Source: Bradyrhizobium sp. AZCC 1610 (GTDB lineage Bacteria; Pseudomonadota; Alphaproteobacteria; Rhizobiales; Xanthobacteraceae). Taken from it: a DNA stretch of 64,000 nt. The translations under genes were made by a program, and so were the position numbers. How positions within the stretch are numbered: position 1 is the stretch's first letter; the number at the start of each line of letters is the position of its first letter. The notes under the pieces were generated by a model that was given only the letters and a program-made list of their open reading frames with translations, was not told where the DNA came from and made no database searches. Location: contig NZ_JAZHRR010000001.1 of NCBI RefSeq assembly GCF_036924515.1, positions 3,381,001 to 3,445,000 of the forward strand, read 5' to 3'. Shown in pieces: positions 1-7,864 of the stretch.

Positions 1-87
1 CATCCCGAGCAGGTCGAGGCCCCAGAAGGCAATGAGGATCAGGGCGCAGGTGCTCACAGCCAGCAACAGTACAATTGCTTCCAGCAT
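1..87 (-). CDS. Small membrane protein, cut by the window edge
   Basis: A reading frame of 29 codons opens at an ATG on the minus strand and runs off the left edge of the window. The visible part is almost wholly hydrophobic (MLEAIVLLLAVSTC then ALILIAFWGLDLLGM), as expected for an N-terminal membrane helix or uncleaved signal. A GGAG stretch lies about ten bases before the ATG and supports the start. I do not recognise a family, and the C-terminus cannot be seen. Confidence 0.4.
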   Translation of the reverse strand, partial: MLEAIVLLLAVSTCALILIAFWGLDLLGM

Positions 88-253
88 GATCGAATCACTC
101 CGCTGGTGTCACAAAAAGCATGCGCTTCGGTCGCGAAATTGTCATCATTCAGTTGCCGCCAACGTCTGGACGAAACCATTTTCCGAGGACGACGAAAACG
201 TCCTGAAACAAACGGCTGTCTAACTGGTTGTTAAGAAAACAGGGACGGCCAAC

Positions 254-337
254 ATGCAATTCTTCTTCGATCTCATTTGGAACCAGTCACGCAGCAGATT
301 CCTCGCCACAATCCATGAGCGGGAGGCCGGGCAATGA
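254..337 (+). CDS. 27-residue ORF coupled to the next small gene
   Basis: A 27-codon frame starts MQFFFDLIWNQSRS and ends in a TGA that shares bases with the ATG of the next ORF (ATGA overlap). An AGGGA sequence precedes the start by a usual distance. The product would be a short amphipathic or basic peptide. The four-base overlap suggests translational coupling, so this may be a leader for the membrane peptide behind it or a small protein in its own right. No function is known to me. Confidence 0.4.
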   Translation: MQFFFDLIWNQSRSRFLATIHEREAGQ

Positions 338-420
338 TCGAGCTCTCAGCAGCTATCCTCGCCCTGGTCAGCGTGGGCATCTTCGCCGCCCATGCGCTGG
401 ATGCCTACCGCACCGGCTAG
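334..420 (+). CDS. 28-residue single-span membrane protein
   Basis: This frame begins MIELSAAILALVSVG and continues IFAAHALDAYRTG before the TAG. It has one hydrophobic helix and a short polar C-terminal tail. Very similar short proteins (acidic start, single helix, HA-x-DAYR end) are, to my knowledge, common in Bradyrhizobium genomes, so I take it as real. A GGGAGG Shine-Dalgarno lies seven bases before the ATG, inside the end of the upstream ORF. The function is unknown; membrane location is inferred. Confidence 0.55.
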   Translation: MIELSAAILALVSVGIFAAHALDAYRTG

Positions 421-504
421 GCTCGCAGCGGAGGCCGCATCAGAACCTCGCCTCGAGGGCCGCAGGCGTTGCGTCAGTGGCATTGTCAGATGCCAGGCTT
501 GGCC

Positions 505-738
505 TCAGTGGCATTCGTCAGACGCAGGCGGCCTGTTGTCGCTCTCTGTCCAATCGAAATCCATGGACTCCGGATCGGTGGCCCGCGAGCGCGCTTTTAG
601 CGGTAGCCCTAGTTGGTGAGCCTTGAAGGCCACCCCACCCACGGTTCGATCCATCTTTTCGGCAATCGCTTGAACTGAATAGTTTTGAGCGAGAGTCTTG
701 AGGTCTCTGATATCCCCGGCACTCCAGCGCTTGGCCAT
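505..738 (-). CDS. Small helical protein, possibly helix-turn-helix
   Basis: The 77-residue product starts MAKRWSAGDIRDLKTLAQ. It continues with an Ala/Gly helix-turn-helix-like stretch (VQAIAEKMDRTVGGVAFKAHQLG) and an acidic tail. The pattern of a helix, a short turn and a second helix with a conserved small-residue core resembles SANT/GcrA-like DNA-binding segments. This is a fold impression, not a family hit. The ATG at 738 was preferred to the earlier one at 813 because the product then begins with the compact domain. Not assigned a function. Confidence 0.6.
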   Translation of the reverse strand: MAKRWSAGDIRDLKTLAQNYSVQAIAEKMDRTVGGVAFKAHQLGLPLKARSRATDPESMDFDWTESDNRPPASDECH

Positions 739-824
739 GTTTATCGCTCCCCTACTCCGGGGCTTAAATCGGGGAAAAGTGGAAAGTTCCCTTCGAGCGC
801 CCCACCCGAACAATTTAACCGTAA

Positions 825-1031
825 TTATGCCGATTGACCCCGGTTCCCTTGCCTGAAATTATGGGTCGGATTAAATGACTCTATTAGCTCAATTAAACGC
901 GCCGAGACGTTTGCGGGCAAGAAAATAATCCGCCAGGCACGATCATCGTAAGCCCCCATCAGGAGACCATCGCCTTTCCGGAGGGTTCTTTTGGTGACGG
1001 CTTCCAAATATTGGAGCGATGCCTCATGCAT
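825..1031 (-). CDS. Conserved small hypothetical protein
   Basis: A 68-residue product begins MHEASLQYLEAVTKRTLRKGDG and contains an alternating hydrophobic core (AWRIIFLPANVSARLIELIE). The frame extends upstream without a stop, but the upstream part is low in sense and overlaps the PEP-CTERM remnant on the other strand, so the internal ATG at 1031 was chosen. No domain is recognised. Base composition agrees with neighbouring small genes of this group. Confidence 0.45.
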   Translation of the reverse strand: MHEASLQYLEAVTKRTLRKGDGLLMGAYDDRAWRIIFLPANVSARLIELIESFNPTHNFRQGNRGQSA

Positions 1032-1149
1032 ACGCGATCCAAAAGATATCTCCGGCGTCACCGCGCACGGTTGAGGGCGCAACGACGAGCGTCGTTGAAG
1101 CCATTTCTGTGTGAAGACCGCCTGGCCCAACAGATTGCCGTCGGGATGA

Positions 1150-1302
1150 AGAAGCGTTGGCCCGAGATCTCCGGCTATTCGCGCGCCCACGACCCGGCCC
1201 GAGCCCTCGACCTGGGCCATGATGATCCTGGGGTTCGCCGGCGACGGCTTTCTGGCCTATCGCCGCCGCAACCAGACGGCGGTAGCGCTTCGCCGAGCCT
1301 GA
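1150..1302 (+). pseudogene. Orphan PEP-CTERM sorting tail (gene remnant)
   Basis: Positions 1201-1302 encode [17 protein letters not shown] then FLAYRRR and a short basic end. This is a textbook PEP-CTERM signal: PEP motif, transmembrane helix, arginine cluster. The frame is closed by a stop at 1147, so there is no room for the secreted protein such a tail normally ends. The usual Gly in GFAGxGF is preceded by an Asp, a charged residue in the helix, consistent with decay. An intact signal of the same type ends the gene at 3177-4479. I interpret this as the 3' relic of a lost PEP-CTERM gene. Confidence 0.7.
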
Positions 1303-1326
1303 TCCTCAACTAGCCTGATCCTCAAC
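1296..1326. repeat. 16-bp tandem duplication over a stop codon
   Basis: AGCCTGATCCTCAAC occurs twice, one base apart, at 1296-1310 and 1312-1326. The first copy contains the TGA that closes the PEP-CTERM remnant. It looks like a recent slippage duplication. Confidence 0.75.
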
Positions 1327-1342
1327 CAGCATCAGAATTACA

Positions 1343-1369
1343 GGCCGCCTCCGGGCGGCCTTTGTTTTT
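1343..1369 (+). terminator. Rho-independent terminator after the PEP-CTERM remnant
   Basis: GGCCGCC (1343-1349) pairs with GGCGGCC (1354-1360) and is followed by TTTGTTTTT. The orientation fits the relic gene just upstream, so the terminator outlived its gene. Confidence 0.75.
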
Positions 1370-1594
1370 CACGCCTCGGGGCGGCCGACCTCAGCTACGC
1401 TGAATGGGCGGTGAATTGTCCGTTCAGCCGCCATTGCGCGATGGTCTATGACTGTGTCGGCATACCGCCTGCCACAAGAACGTCGCGCTTGAAGGGCGTC
1501 CTAATTTCGCAAGCCGGCCTTCCCGAGCGCACACGCAGCATCGATATGGAAACGTACAGTCCGCCGTGGCCATTTCCGGAGCGGAGATCGGCCG

Positions 1595-1740
1595 CAGGGG
1601 AGATTGGGTGTTCGCCGGAGGGACCGAATGGCGAAGTCCTGATACAGTTGCCGTGCGGCGTCGATGCCATCGCGGGTGCTGGCGAGACGAATGTCCATCA
1701 CGGCGAGCGTCGGTTGCGCCTCGCAGCATGGACCGCAATT
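1595..1740 (-). pseudogene. Response-regulator receiver-domain relic
   Basis: On the minus strand a short stretch reads AQPTLAVMDIRLAS then TRDGIDAARQLYQDFAIR. This matches the third strand and following helix of a receiver domain, with the phospho-acceptor Asp in MDIRL and the DGIDAA motif usual in rhizobial regulators. Nothing recognisable as the first or last third of the domain is present in the same frame, and the downstream part is not receiver-like. The rest of 1370-1746 shows no gene. This is most likely a decayed fragment. Confidence 0.5.
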
Positions 1741-1746
1741 TGATCG

Positions 1747-2142
1747 CTAACATCCGCGGCAGATCCCCGTGAACCTACTCATCTCCGGGCGTCCCGGCCG
1801 CCGGACCGGTGGCTTTCGCGGCTTATGACGCGGGCCAATAATCCGTTGCGACGGGCCGACATAGGGCGTCGCAAGGCGTGCGCGAGGCGCCGGCGTATCG
1901 ACCGCGCCGTACGAGGTCGGCGGCGGCGGACGGTTGGGACTGAGCGGCGGGATTGCCGCGGCATTACCGATGCCGCTGGGATCGGAAAGCGCGCGCGGAT
2001 TGGCTGGGCCGAACGGCACGCCTGATATCGATGAATTGCCGGCGCCGGCCGAGCCGGCTGGCGGTGTCAATTGCGCGAATGCGCTTGCGGGGGCGATCAG
2101 GCCGAGCACCACAAAGAGAGCAAGCGCCGGATTTCGGGACAT
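1747..2142 (-). CDS. Secreted proline-rich hypothetical protein
   Basis: The 131-residue product has a clear Sec signal peptide (MSRNPALALFVVLGL, then a cleavage region like ASAFAQ near residue 24). After it comes a low-complexity Pro/Gly/Ser region and a basic, proline-rich C-terminus. The start at 2142 is preferred over 2172 because it gives a proper signal peptide and has CCTGGAGAG about eight bases upstream. No catalytic motif is visible. It is probably a periplasmic or envelope protein of unknown role. Confidence 0.65.
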   Translation of the reverse strand: MSRNPALALFVVLGLIAPASAFAQLTPPAGSAGAGNSSISGVPFGPANPRALSDPSGIGNAAAIPPLSPNRPPPPTSYGAVDTPAPRARLATPYVGPSQRIIGPRHKPRKPPVRRPGRPEMSRFTGICRGC

Positions 2143-2307
2143 CGAGGTCTCTCCAGGAGGCACAGCATCCAACGATCAGGCTGCGTGCGCGTTCCCTCGC
2201 TTCCAGGCGGACTGTCTATTTGAAGCTGTTCGTCTTGTGATGGAGTAGGCGTCGGCCAGAGAATCAGGCTTATTCATGGCGCGATCACGTTTTGAGATTC
2301 CGGCGGC

Positions 2308-2553
2308 ATGAACCAGCCTGAGATCCTCGATCCCGATATCCGCGCCCTGCAGCAGTGGCTGCGCGCTGCCTGGCAGCAGCTCGGCGATCCCTCCCTCACC
2401 GCCTTTACCCGGCGCGAGTTGCGCAACCAGATGAAGCAGTGCAGCGCCGACCTGCGGGCGCGACTGCAGATGGTGGCCGAGCAACAGTCCGAGCCGGTTC
2501 AGCCACCGATCCCGGCCTACTCCCGGCCAGAGCTGCGCATCCTGTCATGGTGA
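2308..2553 (+). CDS. Conserved small hypothetical protein
   Basis: The 81-residue product starts MNQPEILDPDIRALQQW and is mostly helical. It has regular Leu/Trp spacing and no membrane segment or signal peptide. Its 3' end overlaps the end of the convergent frameshifted membrane gene by nine bases. I do not know a function. The frame has normal third-position GC bias, unlike the shadow frames around it. Confidence 0.55.
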   Translation: MNQPEILDPDIRALQQWLRAAWQQLGDPSLTAFTRRELRNQMKQCSADLRARLQMVAEQQSEPVQPPIPAYSRPELRILSW

Positions 2554-2950
2554 CGGAACAAGGTCAGGCGCCTGCCGCTCCGCCGCCAGCCACGAACACA
2601 CCGCTGACGGCACCGCGCCGATGAGGCCGAATAGCAGGACGTCGGGCCCGTAGGCGAAAACCCATCCTGAACGCTACTGCCAGCGGCAGGTAGCTGATCG
2701 CGTAGCCGAACAACGCCGTGACCGCGATGCGGTACGAAACGTTGCGCTTTGCCAGCGCATAGTCGAACCACGCGGCCAATAGCGCGGGGACCAAGCCGAC
2801 CAGATATATCGTCGGCAGCATCATGATTTGGGCGATATCGAACGTGTTCGGGCTGCCCGCAAGCCAATTGGCAATCTGCAGCATCACCCAGAACGCGACG
2901 ACGAAGCCGAGCGGCGGCGCTATAGCGGCGAAGATAAGAAGGCGTTTCAT
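2545..2950 (-). pseudogene. Four-helix membrane protein, broken by a single-base frameshift
   Basis: From the ATG at 2950 the frame encodes MKRLLIFAAIAPPLG and then three more hydrophobic segments, up to a GMGF-like sequence near 2660. There the sense moves to another frame, which continues AYGPDVLLFGLIGAVPSAV and ends LAAERQAPDLVPSP at the TGA 2545-2547. The switch lies in the run AAAACCC (2657-2663, plus strand). The original frame instead yields an Arg-rich nonsense tail. Joined, the product would be about 134 residues with four membrane helices. It could be a true inactivation or a sequencing indel. Confidence 0.6.
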
Positions 2951-3123
2951 GGCAAAATTCCCTGGCTGCCAATCTTTGCCGGAAGGGTAACGCCGCGTCG
3001 TTTGTCCCGATGTGAGGCCTCTCACGCTGGCGGGCGCCGCTGCTCCCCTCTACGGTCCCAAGCGCGGCGCTAAGGGCAATTCCGCCTAAGTACCGGGCTC
3101 GGATAAAGGCCTATGAGGGCACG

Positions 3124-3153
3124 GCAAACAAGAAGACCGCCCGAAGGCGGTCT
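3124..3153 (-). terminator. Terminator for the PEP-CTERM gene
   Basis: AGACCGCC (3134-3141) pairs with GGCGGTCT (3146-3153) around a CGAA loop. Read on the minus strand it is followed by CTTCTTGTTTG, a T-rich tract. It lies 24 bases after the stop of the gene at 3177. Confidence 0.7.
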
Positions 3154-3176
3154 CTGTGTTCTTCGAACCTTATTGA

Positions 3177-4479
3177 TCAGGCTGCGAGTGCTGCCGTCTT
3201 GCGACGTCGATAGGTCATGTAGCCGACGCCCGCAAAGCCGAGGATCATCATCGCCCACGTGGACGGCTCGGGGACGGCGGTTATGGCCGTCATCGTGCCT
3301 GTGAAGACACCGTCGCCTGTGAAGGTTACTTGGGTCACAAACGCTGTCGAGCTATTGGGGTCGACACCCAAGCTTTCGTCGATACCTAGGACCTTGAACT
3401 TGCTCACGCCGTTCGGACCAAAATCGAACAGGGTGTTTGCTAGGAGATCTGCGGCGAAGACGTAGTTCGTTCCATTCCAAATATACAGGCCGTAAGCGTG
3501 CCCCAAGCCCAACTCTGGCAAAATCACGCTCGCGAAGTTCGGCCCGCCATCGCCTACCGAAAAGATATAACCCAGCGCTGCAGCCGGATCCAGATTGTAG
3601 GTCTGGCCGTGGGTGACATCGATATGGAAGCTGTAGACCGTATCACCGACTGCATTGACAGACGAGACGGGCACATAGACCGGACCACTGAATTGCGAAA
3701 CCGCGGTGGGATGGAAATCAAAAAAGCTGTGCGAGCTGGCTCCGGTGGTCGCATTGCTTGGCGTCCGGTAGTCATCCCGGATAACCACGCCGTAATGACC
3801 GTTAGGAGAAAGGTTCGCCGAAGCGGGAACGGTAAAGCTCGTCTGATCCGACGGAAGATCTATCCTGAAGATTTGCTGTCTGTTGTTATTGAGATCCACG
3901 ATAAAGATCCGGGTCGCCTGCTGGTAGCCGCCCGGCGGATTATAGGCCGGCGCGTTCCAGGAAATCGTGGGCGTCGTTGTTGCGTTTGAGGCTCCGCTGA
4001 TGCGCAATTCCCGTAATGAAGGGAGGCACCCCGATGCTGGAGTCAATCGCGGCTGTATTAACTACGAGCGTGTTGGTGTAGTTCGGGTTGGTAACGGTGA
4101 GTTGCCACGGTCCGAGAAGGTTCGGGTTGTACGCAATCCTTCTATCGAAAAGATTGGGGTCCGGAATGGCATTGAGATAGGGGACATTAACTTGGACGCC
4201 GTTCTGCGTTGCAGTTACGGTCGTGTTGGCTCCGAAGGCTGGATCAGCATTTGATCCGCTTGGATGAAATCGTCCGCCGAATTCCAAGAATTGAGATGCG
4301 ACGGGCTGGCCAAATGCAACGTTGGAAGAGTTGTATCCGATAAAATTGAACGTGCCGGGGAATCCAGACGTTCCGGTATTCTGCACGATTGTGTCGGCTT
4401 GAGTGATCGTTGGTGCGACAATCAAAGCCGCAATTGCGAAGGTAGCCAACTTCCCGCGCGGCGATTCAAATACTTGCAT
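3177..4479 (-). pseudogene. PEP-CTERM secreted protein, frameshifted in the middle
   Basis: The first half starts at an ATG (4479) with GGAGG six bases upstream. It has a signal peptide (MQVFESPRGKLATFAIAALI, cleavage near ITQA) and a beta-rich region. Near 4005 the frame shifts by one base: ...VPPFITGI continues as [17 protein letters not shown] in the other frame. The second half ends [16 protein letters not shown], then GYMTYRRR, the full PEP-CTERM signal for exosortase-type sorting. Joined it would be about 434 residues, with a fibronectin-like or lectin-like beta-domain before the tail. No exosortase is visible in the window. The two halves are otherwise well preserved, so the break is recent or an indel error. 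Confidence 0.75.
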
Positions 4480-5292
4480 CACTGCCTCCAACAATGAATT
4501 TGATTAAATATTGCCGACATTGAAACTTAATTCAGTTTGAGCTTGCAGTGCATGCCTGTCAATTGCGGATTCAAGAACACGCACGAAATAGCTTCAGCGC
4601 GCTTCACCCGTTTGGGGTACGCGCATCAGCTGACGCCGACCATTCCTGAGCGCCTTCGTACCGGGAAAGCCTGGAAGGTCGCTTATACTTATTCACCGTG
4701 CGGCCAAGCCGATATTTATTACGTTCCAATTAGCTGCTCTTTAGATAAGCCTATTTGAAAAGCGCCCAATCATTCCGCCTCATCACTTGCGAGGGCTTCT
4801 CGATTTGCCCTTCCGGTCGGCCGGGGCTCTTCATAGGCAAGGGCCGGATCGGGAGAAAAATGCAAATCTTAGCGAACTAGGTCAAAAGCTAGTCCAGCAG
4901 CCTTCCGCCTTCGTCCAGCAGGCCGGCCATGGTCCAATAGCGCAATCGGGGTTGAGTTTGCGGAGCCAGGGCATGGCCTATGAGAGCGCCACAGAACCAT
5001 GGCGGCAAATATCAATGCCTTGGGGGCAATTGGCGATGACGAGCGCTCTCATTTGTCTGGCGACACGGGGCGCGCTCGTCGCTGCGGCCGCGTCAGCGCA
5101 AGCTCCGCGCTCCTACATCCTTCAATCCTCGGCCAGCTTGTGATGTTTTCGATGCCCTCGACGAACCGCAGTGGCTGGACCGGCTGCGCCGGTCCGCCCT
5201 GTTGATAACCCCAACGTCCTGGGCCCAGCGTCGAAACAGGCCGCCATGGTGTGCTATCGGCATACCGGCCTGATTAACGACGGACAGAACAC
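4480..5292. other. Gene-poor stretch, no supported gene
   Basis: About 800 bases with several open frames on both strands, none with a signal peptide, domain or convincing start. Base composition is lower in GC at 4500-4760, just upstream of the PEP-CTERM gene, where its promoter should lie. I see nothing else. Confidence 0.5.
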
Positions 5293-5892
5293 ATGCGGAT
5301 CACCCTGGTCGGTTCCCGCCATTTCGGCGCGACGACATTCAACACGCTGCGCCAACACGGGGTCGATATCGTCCGCGTTGTCGTCCACGATGGCGAGGAC
5401 CGGCTTGCCGCCACCGCGCGGGCCGCCGGGATCGAGGTCGTCGTGCAGGCCGATCCGAAGCGCGTGGTCGCATCGGAAGTCGCGGCCAATACCGACCTGA
5501 TCGTGACCGCGCACAGCCATGCCCGCGTCACCAGGGAAGCGCTGGCTGCCGCCAAACTCGGCGGCATCGGCTACCACCCTTCGCTCCTGCCCCGGCACCG
5601 CGGCATCGCCGCCGTGGAATGGACCATCAAGGAAGGCGATCCGATCGCCGGCGGCACCATCTACCACCTCGCCGACCGCATGGATGCCGGCGCCATCGCG
5701 GCGCAGGAGTGGGTGTTCGTCAGGAAGGGAGAGACCGCCCGCGAGCTCTGGGAGCGGGCGCTGGCCCCGCTGGGCCAGAAACTGCTCGCGGACGTCATCT
5801 TTCACGCCAAGACCCACCACAGCCTCCCTGCCACTCCGCAGGACGAGGAATTCGCCACCAAAGCGCCCAACCTGTTCGACGCGAAACACTGA
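5293..5892 (+). CDS. Formyltransferase-family protein
   Basis: The 199-residue product has the N-terminal Rossmann strand MRITLVGSRHFG and the 10-formyltetrahydrofolate-binding signature GIGYHPSLLPRHRG (around residues 91-104). That is followed by an AGGTIYHLADRMDAG segment, as in methionyl-tRNA formyltransferase and related enzymes. The catalytic-type His of HPSLLP and the Asp of DRMDAG are present. It is only the catalytic domain (Fmt has about 310 residues), so it likely formylates a small molecule or sugar amine rather than Met-tRNA. The substrate is unknown. The gene stands alone. Confidence 0.8.
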   Translation: MRITLVGSRHFGATTFNTLRQHGVDIVRVVVHDGEDRLAATARAAGIEVVVQADPKRVVASEVAANTDLIVTAHSHARVTREALAAAKLGGIGYHPSLLPRHRGIAAVEWTIKEGDPIAGGTIYHLADRMDAGAIAAQEWVFVRKGETARELWERALAPLGQKLLADVIFHAKTHHSLPATPQDEEFATKAPNLFDAKH

Positions 5893-6083
5893 GCCCTACC
5901 GAGATACCTCTGGCACTGCTATTGCTGCAGGAAACGTGACGAAGTCGCGACTTTCCCGGAACCAGATTCACCTTGATGTGTTTGAGATTTCGGGAACTTT
6001 CCACAGTGTTGCGTCGCACCCAAGTTTGGACACATTGTGACCGGATAAGGCGCGTCATCACACACATCTCAAGGATTTGATCC

Positions 6084-6437
6084 ATGCGCGCCAATCGCAT
6101 CAGCAACATTTTGTTTGCTTCGTTTCTTGCCTCCGCCGCGACCTTGGCCGCAGCTCCGGCCTCCGCCCAGTCGCCCTATGACGGCCTTTGGCAGGTTACC
6201 GTTGTCACAAAAACGGGCAGTTGCGATGCGCAGACTACCTCGACCGTGAACGTCGCTGGCGGCAAGATTTCCGGCGGTCCGGTTTCCGGCAGTGTCGGCA
6301 GCGGGGGACTTGTACGAGTCTCGATCAATGGTGCATATGCGAACGGTCAACTCAGTGGCAACTCCGGATCGGGGAAATGGAATGGGGCTTCAGCTGGTGT
6401 CGCGTGCAGCGGTCGATGGGAAGCGTCCCGTCAGTAA
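6084..6437 (+). CDS. Secreted small hypothetical protein
   Basis: The 117-residue product has a signal peptide (MRANRISNILFASFLAS, cleavage after ASAQ near residue 29). Its short beta-rich domain starts SPYDGLWQVTVVTKTGSC and is rich in Gly/Ser with two or three cysteines. Small proteins of this shape are frequent in Bradyrhizobium and are presumably periplasmic. The next gene encodes another secreted beta-rich protein and overlaps its 3' end, so the two are likely cotranscribed. No function is known. Confidence 0.7.
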   Translation: MRANRISNILFASFLASAATLAAAPASAQSPYDGLWQVTVVTKTGSCDAQTTSTVNVAGGKISGGPVSGSVGSGGLVRVSINGAYANGQLSGNSGSGKWNGASAGVACSGRWEASRQ

Positions 6438-6936
6438 GGCAAGCCAGACTTCAGAATTTTTCGCCAAAGCGCGGCGGCTGACATTCGCAGCCGTCGCGTT
6501 TTTTTTGACGGCCTTCGCCGCCTCCACCAGCTACGCCCAGTCCAGTGCGTTCGCCGGCATGGCCGGCACCTGGTCCGGACCCGGCACCGTGACGCTGGAT
6601 GACGGTTCTAGCGAGCGGATCCGCTGCCGGGCGACCTATAAGGTTATCGGCGCCAGCATGGACATGAGCCTCACCTGCGCCAGCGACGCCTACAGGTTCA
6701 ACTTGCTGGCTGCGGTGATCGCAGCAGGCGGCGAAGTCAGCGGCACCTGGAGCGAGACCAGCCGGAATATCGGCGGCAATATCCAGGGTCGTGGCGCCAG
6801 CGGCAGTTTCCAGGTCATCGCCCAAGCGGCGGGCTTCGGCGCCAGCATCGCGCTGAAGACCACCGGCAATAAGCAGCATATCGCCATGAAGGCCGACAGC
6901 CAGTTCCGCGCTGCCAATATTACGCTGTCGAAGTAG
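6382..6936 (+). CDS. Secreted beta-rich hypothetical protein, start uncertain
   Basis: The core starts RRLTFAAVAFFLTAFAA with cleavage at SYAQ, followed by a domain beginning AFAGMAGTWSGPGTVTLDDG and ending in a short Lys tail. It is about 150 residues when mature. There is no ATG directly before the signal sequence. The nearest in-frame ATG (6382) adds an unusually long n-region and overlaps the previous gene by 56 bases. An ATG just before RRL may have been lost, or a base lost in the T8 run at 6499-6506. The AGTWSG motif recalls lipocalin-like DUF families, but I do not assign one. Confidence 0.6.
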   Translation: MGLQLVSRAAVDGKRPVSKASQTSEFFAKARRLTFAAVAFFLTAFAASTSYAQSSAFAGMAGTWSGPGTVTLDDGSSERIRCRATYKVIGASMDMSLTCASDAYRFNLLAAVIAAGGEVSGTWSETSRNIGGNIQGRGASGSFQVIAQAAGFGASIALKTTGNKQHIAMKADSQFRAANITLSK

Positions 6937-6961
6937 GCCAATCCGCCCCGCCACCCTATCA

Positions 6962-6981
6962 TCGCCCGCGAAGGCGGGCGA
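6962..6981. repeat. Short perfect hairpin element
   Basis: TCGCCCGC-GAAG-GCGGGCGA is a perfect 8-bp stem. It lies between convergent genes and has no T-run, so it is more likely a mini-palindromic repeat of the type common in Bradyrhizobium intergenic DNA than a true terminator. Confidence 0.5.
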
Positions 6982-7010
6982 CGACAGCACGGGAGTTGGC
7001 GATTGTCCTT

Positions 7011-7211
7011 TCAACTCGTCTTCGGTTTTTCGAGCTTCGCCGCGGTCTCCTTGATCGTCTTGGCGATCAACAAGGCCTGCTCCTTGTTTAACGCAAAATC
7101 CTGCACGCCCCGGTGCGTGGTCAGCGACAGCACCATAATGTCGGGCTGGTGCTCGGGCCAGCCGGTTGCGAAGGCGGTCACGAAGTCTGCAGAGGTCGAT
7201 CGAGTGGTCAT
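7011..7211 (-). CDS. Conserved small hypothetical protein
   Basis: The 66-residue product has a compact alternating pattern (PDIMVLSLTTHRGVQDFALNK) followed by a charged helix ending AKLEKPKTS. No signal peptide or membrane helix is present. It resembles short stand-alone proteins of this group with one beta-sheet and one helix. The function is unknown. It sits in the same direction as the RidA-family gene upstream, about 100 bases away. Confidence 0.6.
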   Translation of the reverse strand: MTTRSTSADFVTAFATGWPEHQPDIMVLSLTTHRGVQDFALNKEQALLIAKTIKETAAKLEKPKTS

Positions 7212-7308
7212 TGGCTCACGATATCCTTTTGTCTTTGCTGGCGCGCTTATTGAAGCAGACGGCGCTTGGCACTTGTCTTGGCAGTTGTCTTGGCGCTTGT
7301 GACGTCAG

Positions 7309-7707
7309 TTACGCCTTGGGCACGAAGGCGGTAACTTCGATCTCGACTTTCGCCCGCTGGTCGACCAGCCCGTCGATGTAGAGCAGCGTCGATGGCGGGA
7401 AATTGCGCCCGAGTGTTTCCTTCCAGGCTGCACCGATGCCGGGAGCTGCGGCTTCGTATTCGCTGCGGCTGGTCAGGTACCAGGTCAGGCGCACGATGTG
7501 CTCCGGTCCCGCGCCGGCTTCTCCAAGCAGCTTGACGACGCGCTTCAGCGCGGTGCCGACCTGGGCGGCCATGTCAGGGGCATAATCGCCCTTCTCGTCG
7601 CCGCCGGTCTGGCCGGCCAGCACGATCCATTTGCCTGAAGCGTCGACCTCGACACCGTGCGAGAAGCCGCGGGGTTTCGACCATTCGGCCGGTTGCAAGA
7701 TACGCAT
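7309..7707 (-). CDS. RidA/YjgF family protein
   Basis: The 132-residue product has the RidA fold signature. It starts with a ...SHGVEVDASGKWIVLAGQTG strand, has VGTALKRVVKLLGEAGAG as the central helix, and RLTWYLTSRSEY and PPSTLLYIDGLVDQ near the end. The conserved late Arg/Pro region of active RidA (deaminating enamine/imine intermediates) appears as FPPSTLLYIDGL; the Arg common in RidA before the final strand is not obvious. The ATG at 7707 is preceded by AAGGAGG eight bases away. It may be a RidA-subfamily member without deaminase activity. Confidence 0.85.
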   Translation of the reverse strand: MRILQPAEWSKPRGFSHGVEVDASGKWIVLAGQTGGDEKGDYAPDMAAQVGTALKRVVKLLGEAGAGPEHIVRLTWYLTSRSEYEAAAPGIGAAWKETLGRNFPPSTLLYIDGLVDQRAKVEIEVTAFVPKA

Positions 7708-7864
7708 GCGTAAGTCCTCCTTGAGACCGCCGCTCCTTAGCACTGAACCGGCAGCCGCTCCCACAGCGAAATTGCGACGCGCATCGCTGCCCCGCCGCAT
7801 ATGCGCATTGCAAATTGTGGCGCGCTCGCCGATACCGGCCTGCCCCAACCCCTCAGCTTGCCGA

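Noticed and set aside
4787..5143. Plus-strand ORF with a hydrophobic Ala-rich end
   Set aside because: The signal-like stretch is in the middle, with no sensible start near it.
7250..7300. TTGTCTTGGC direct repeats after the 66-residue gene
   Set aside because: Short and imperfect, with no other structure; probably chance or simple slippage.
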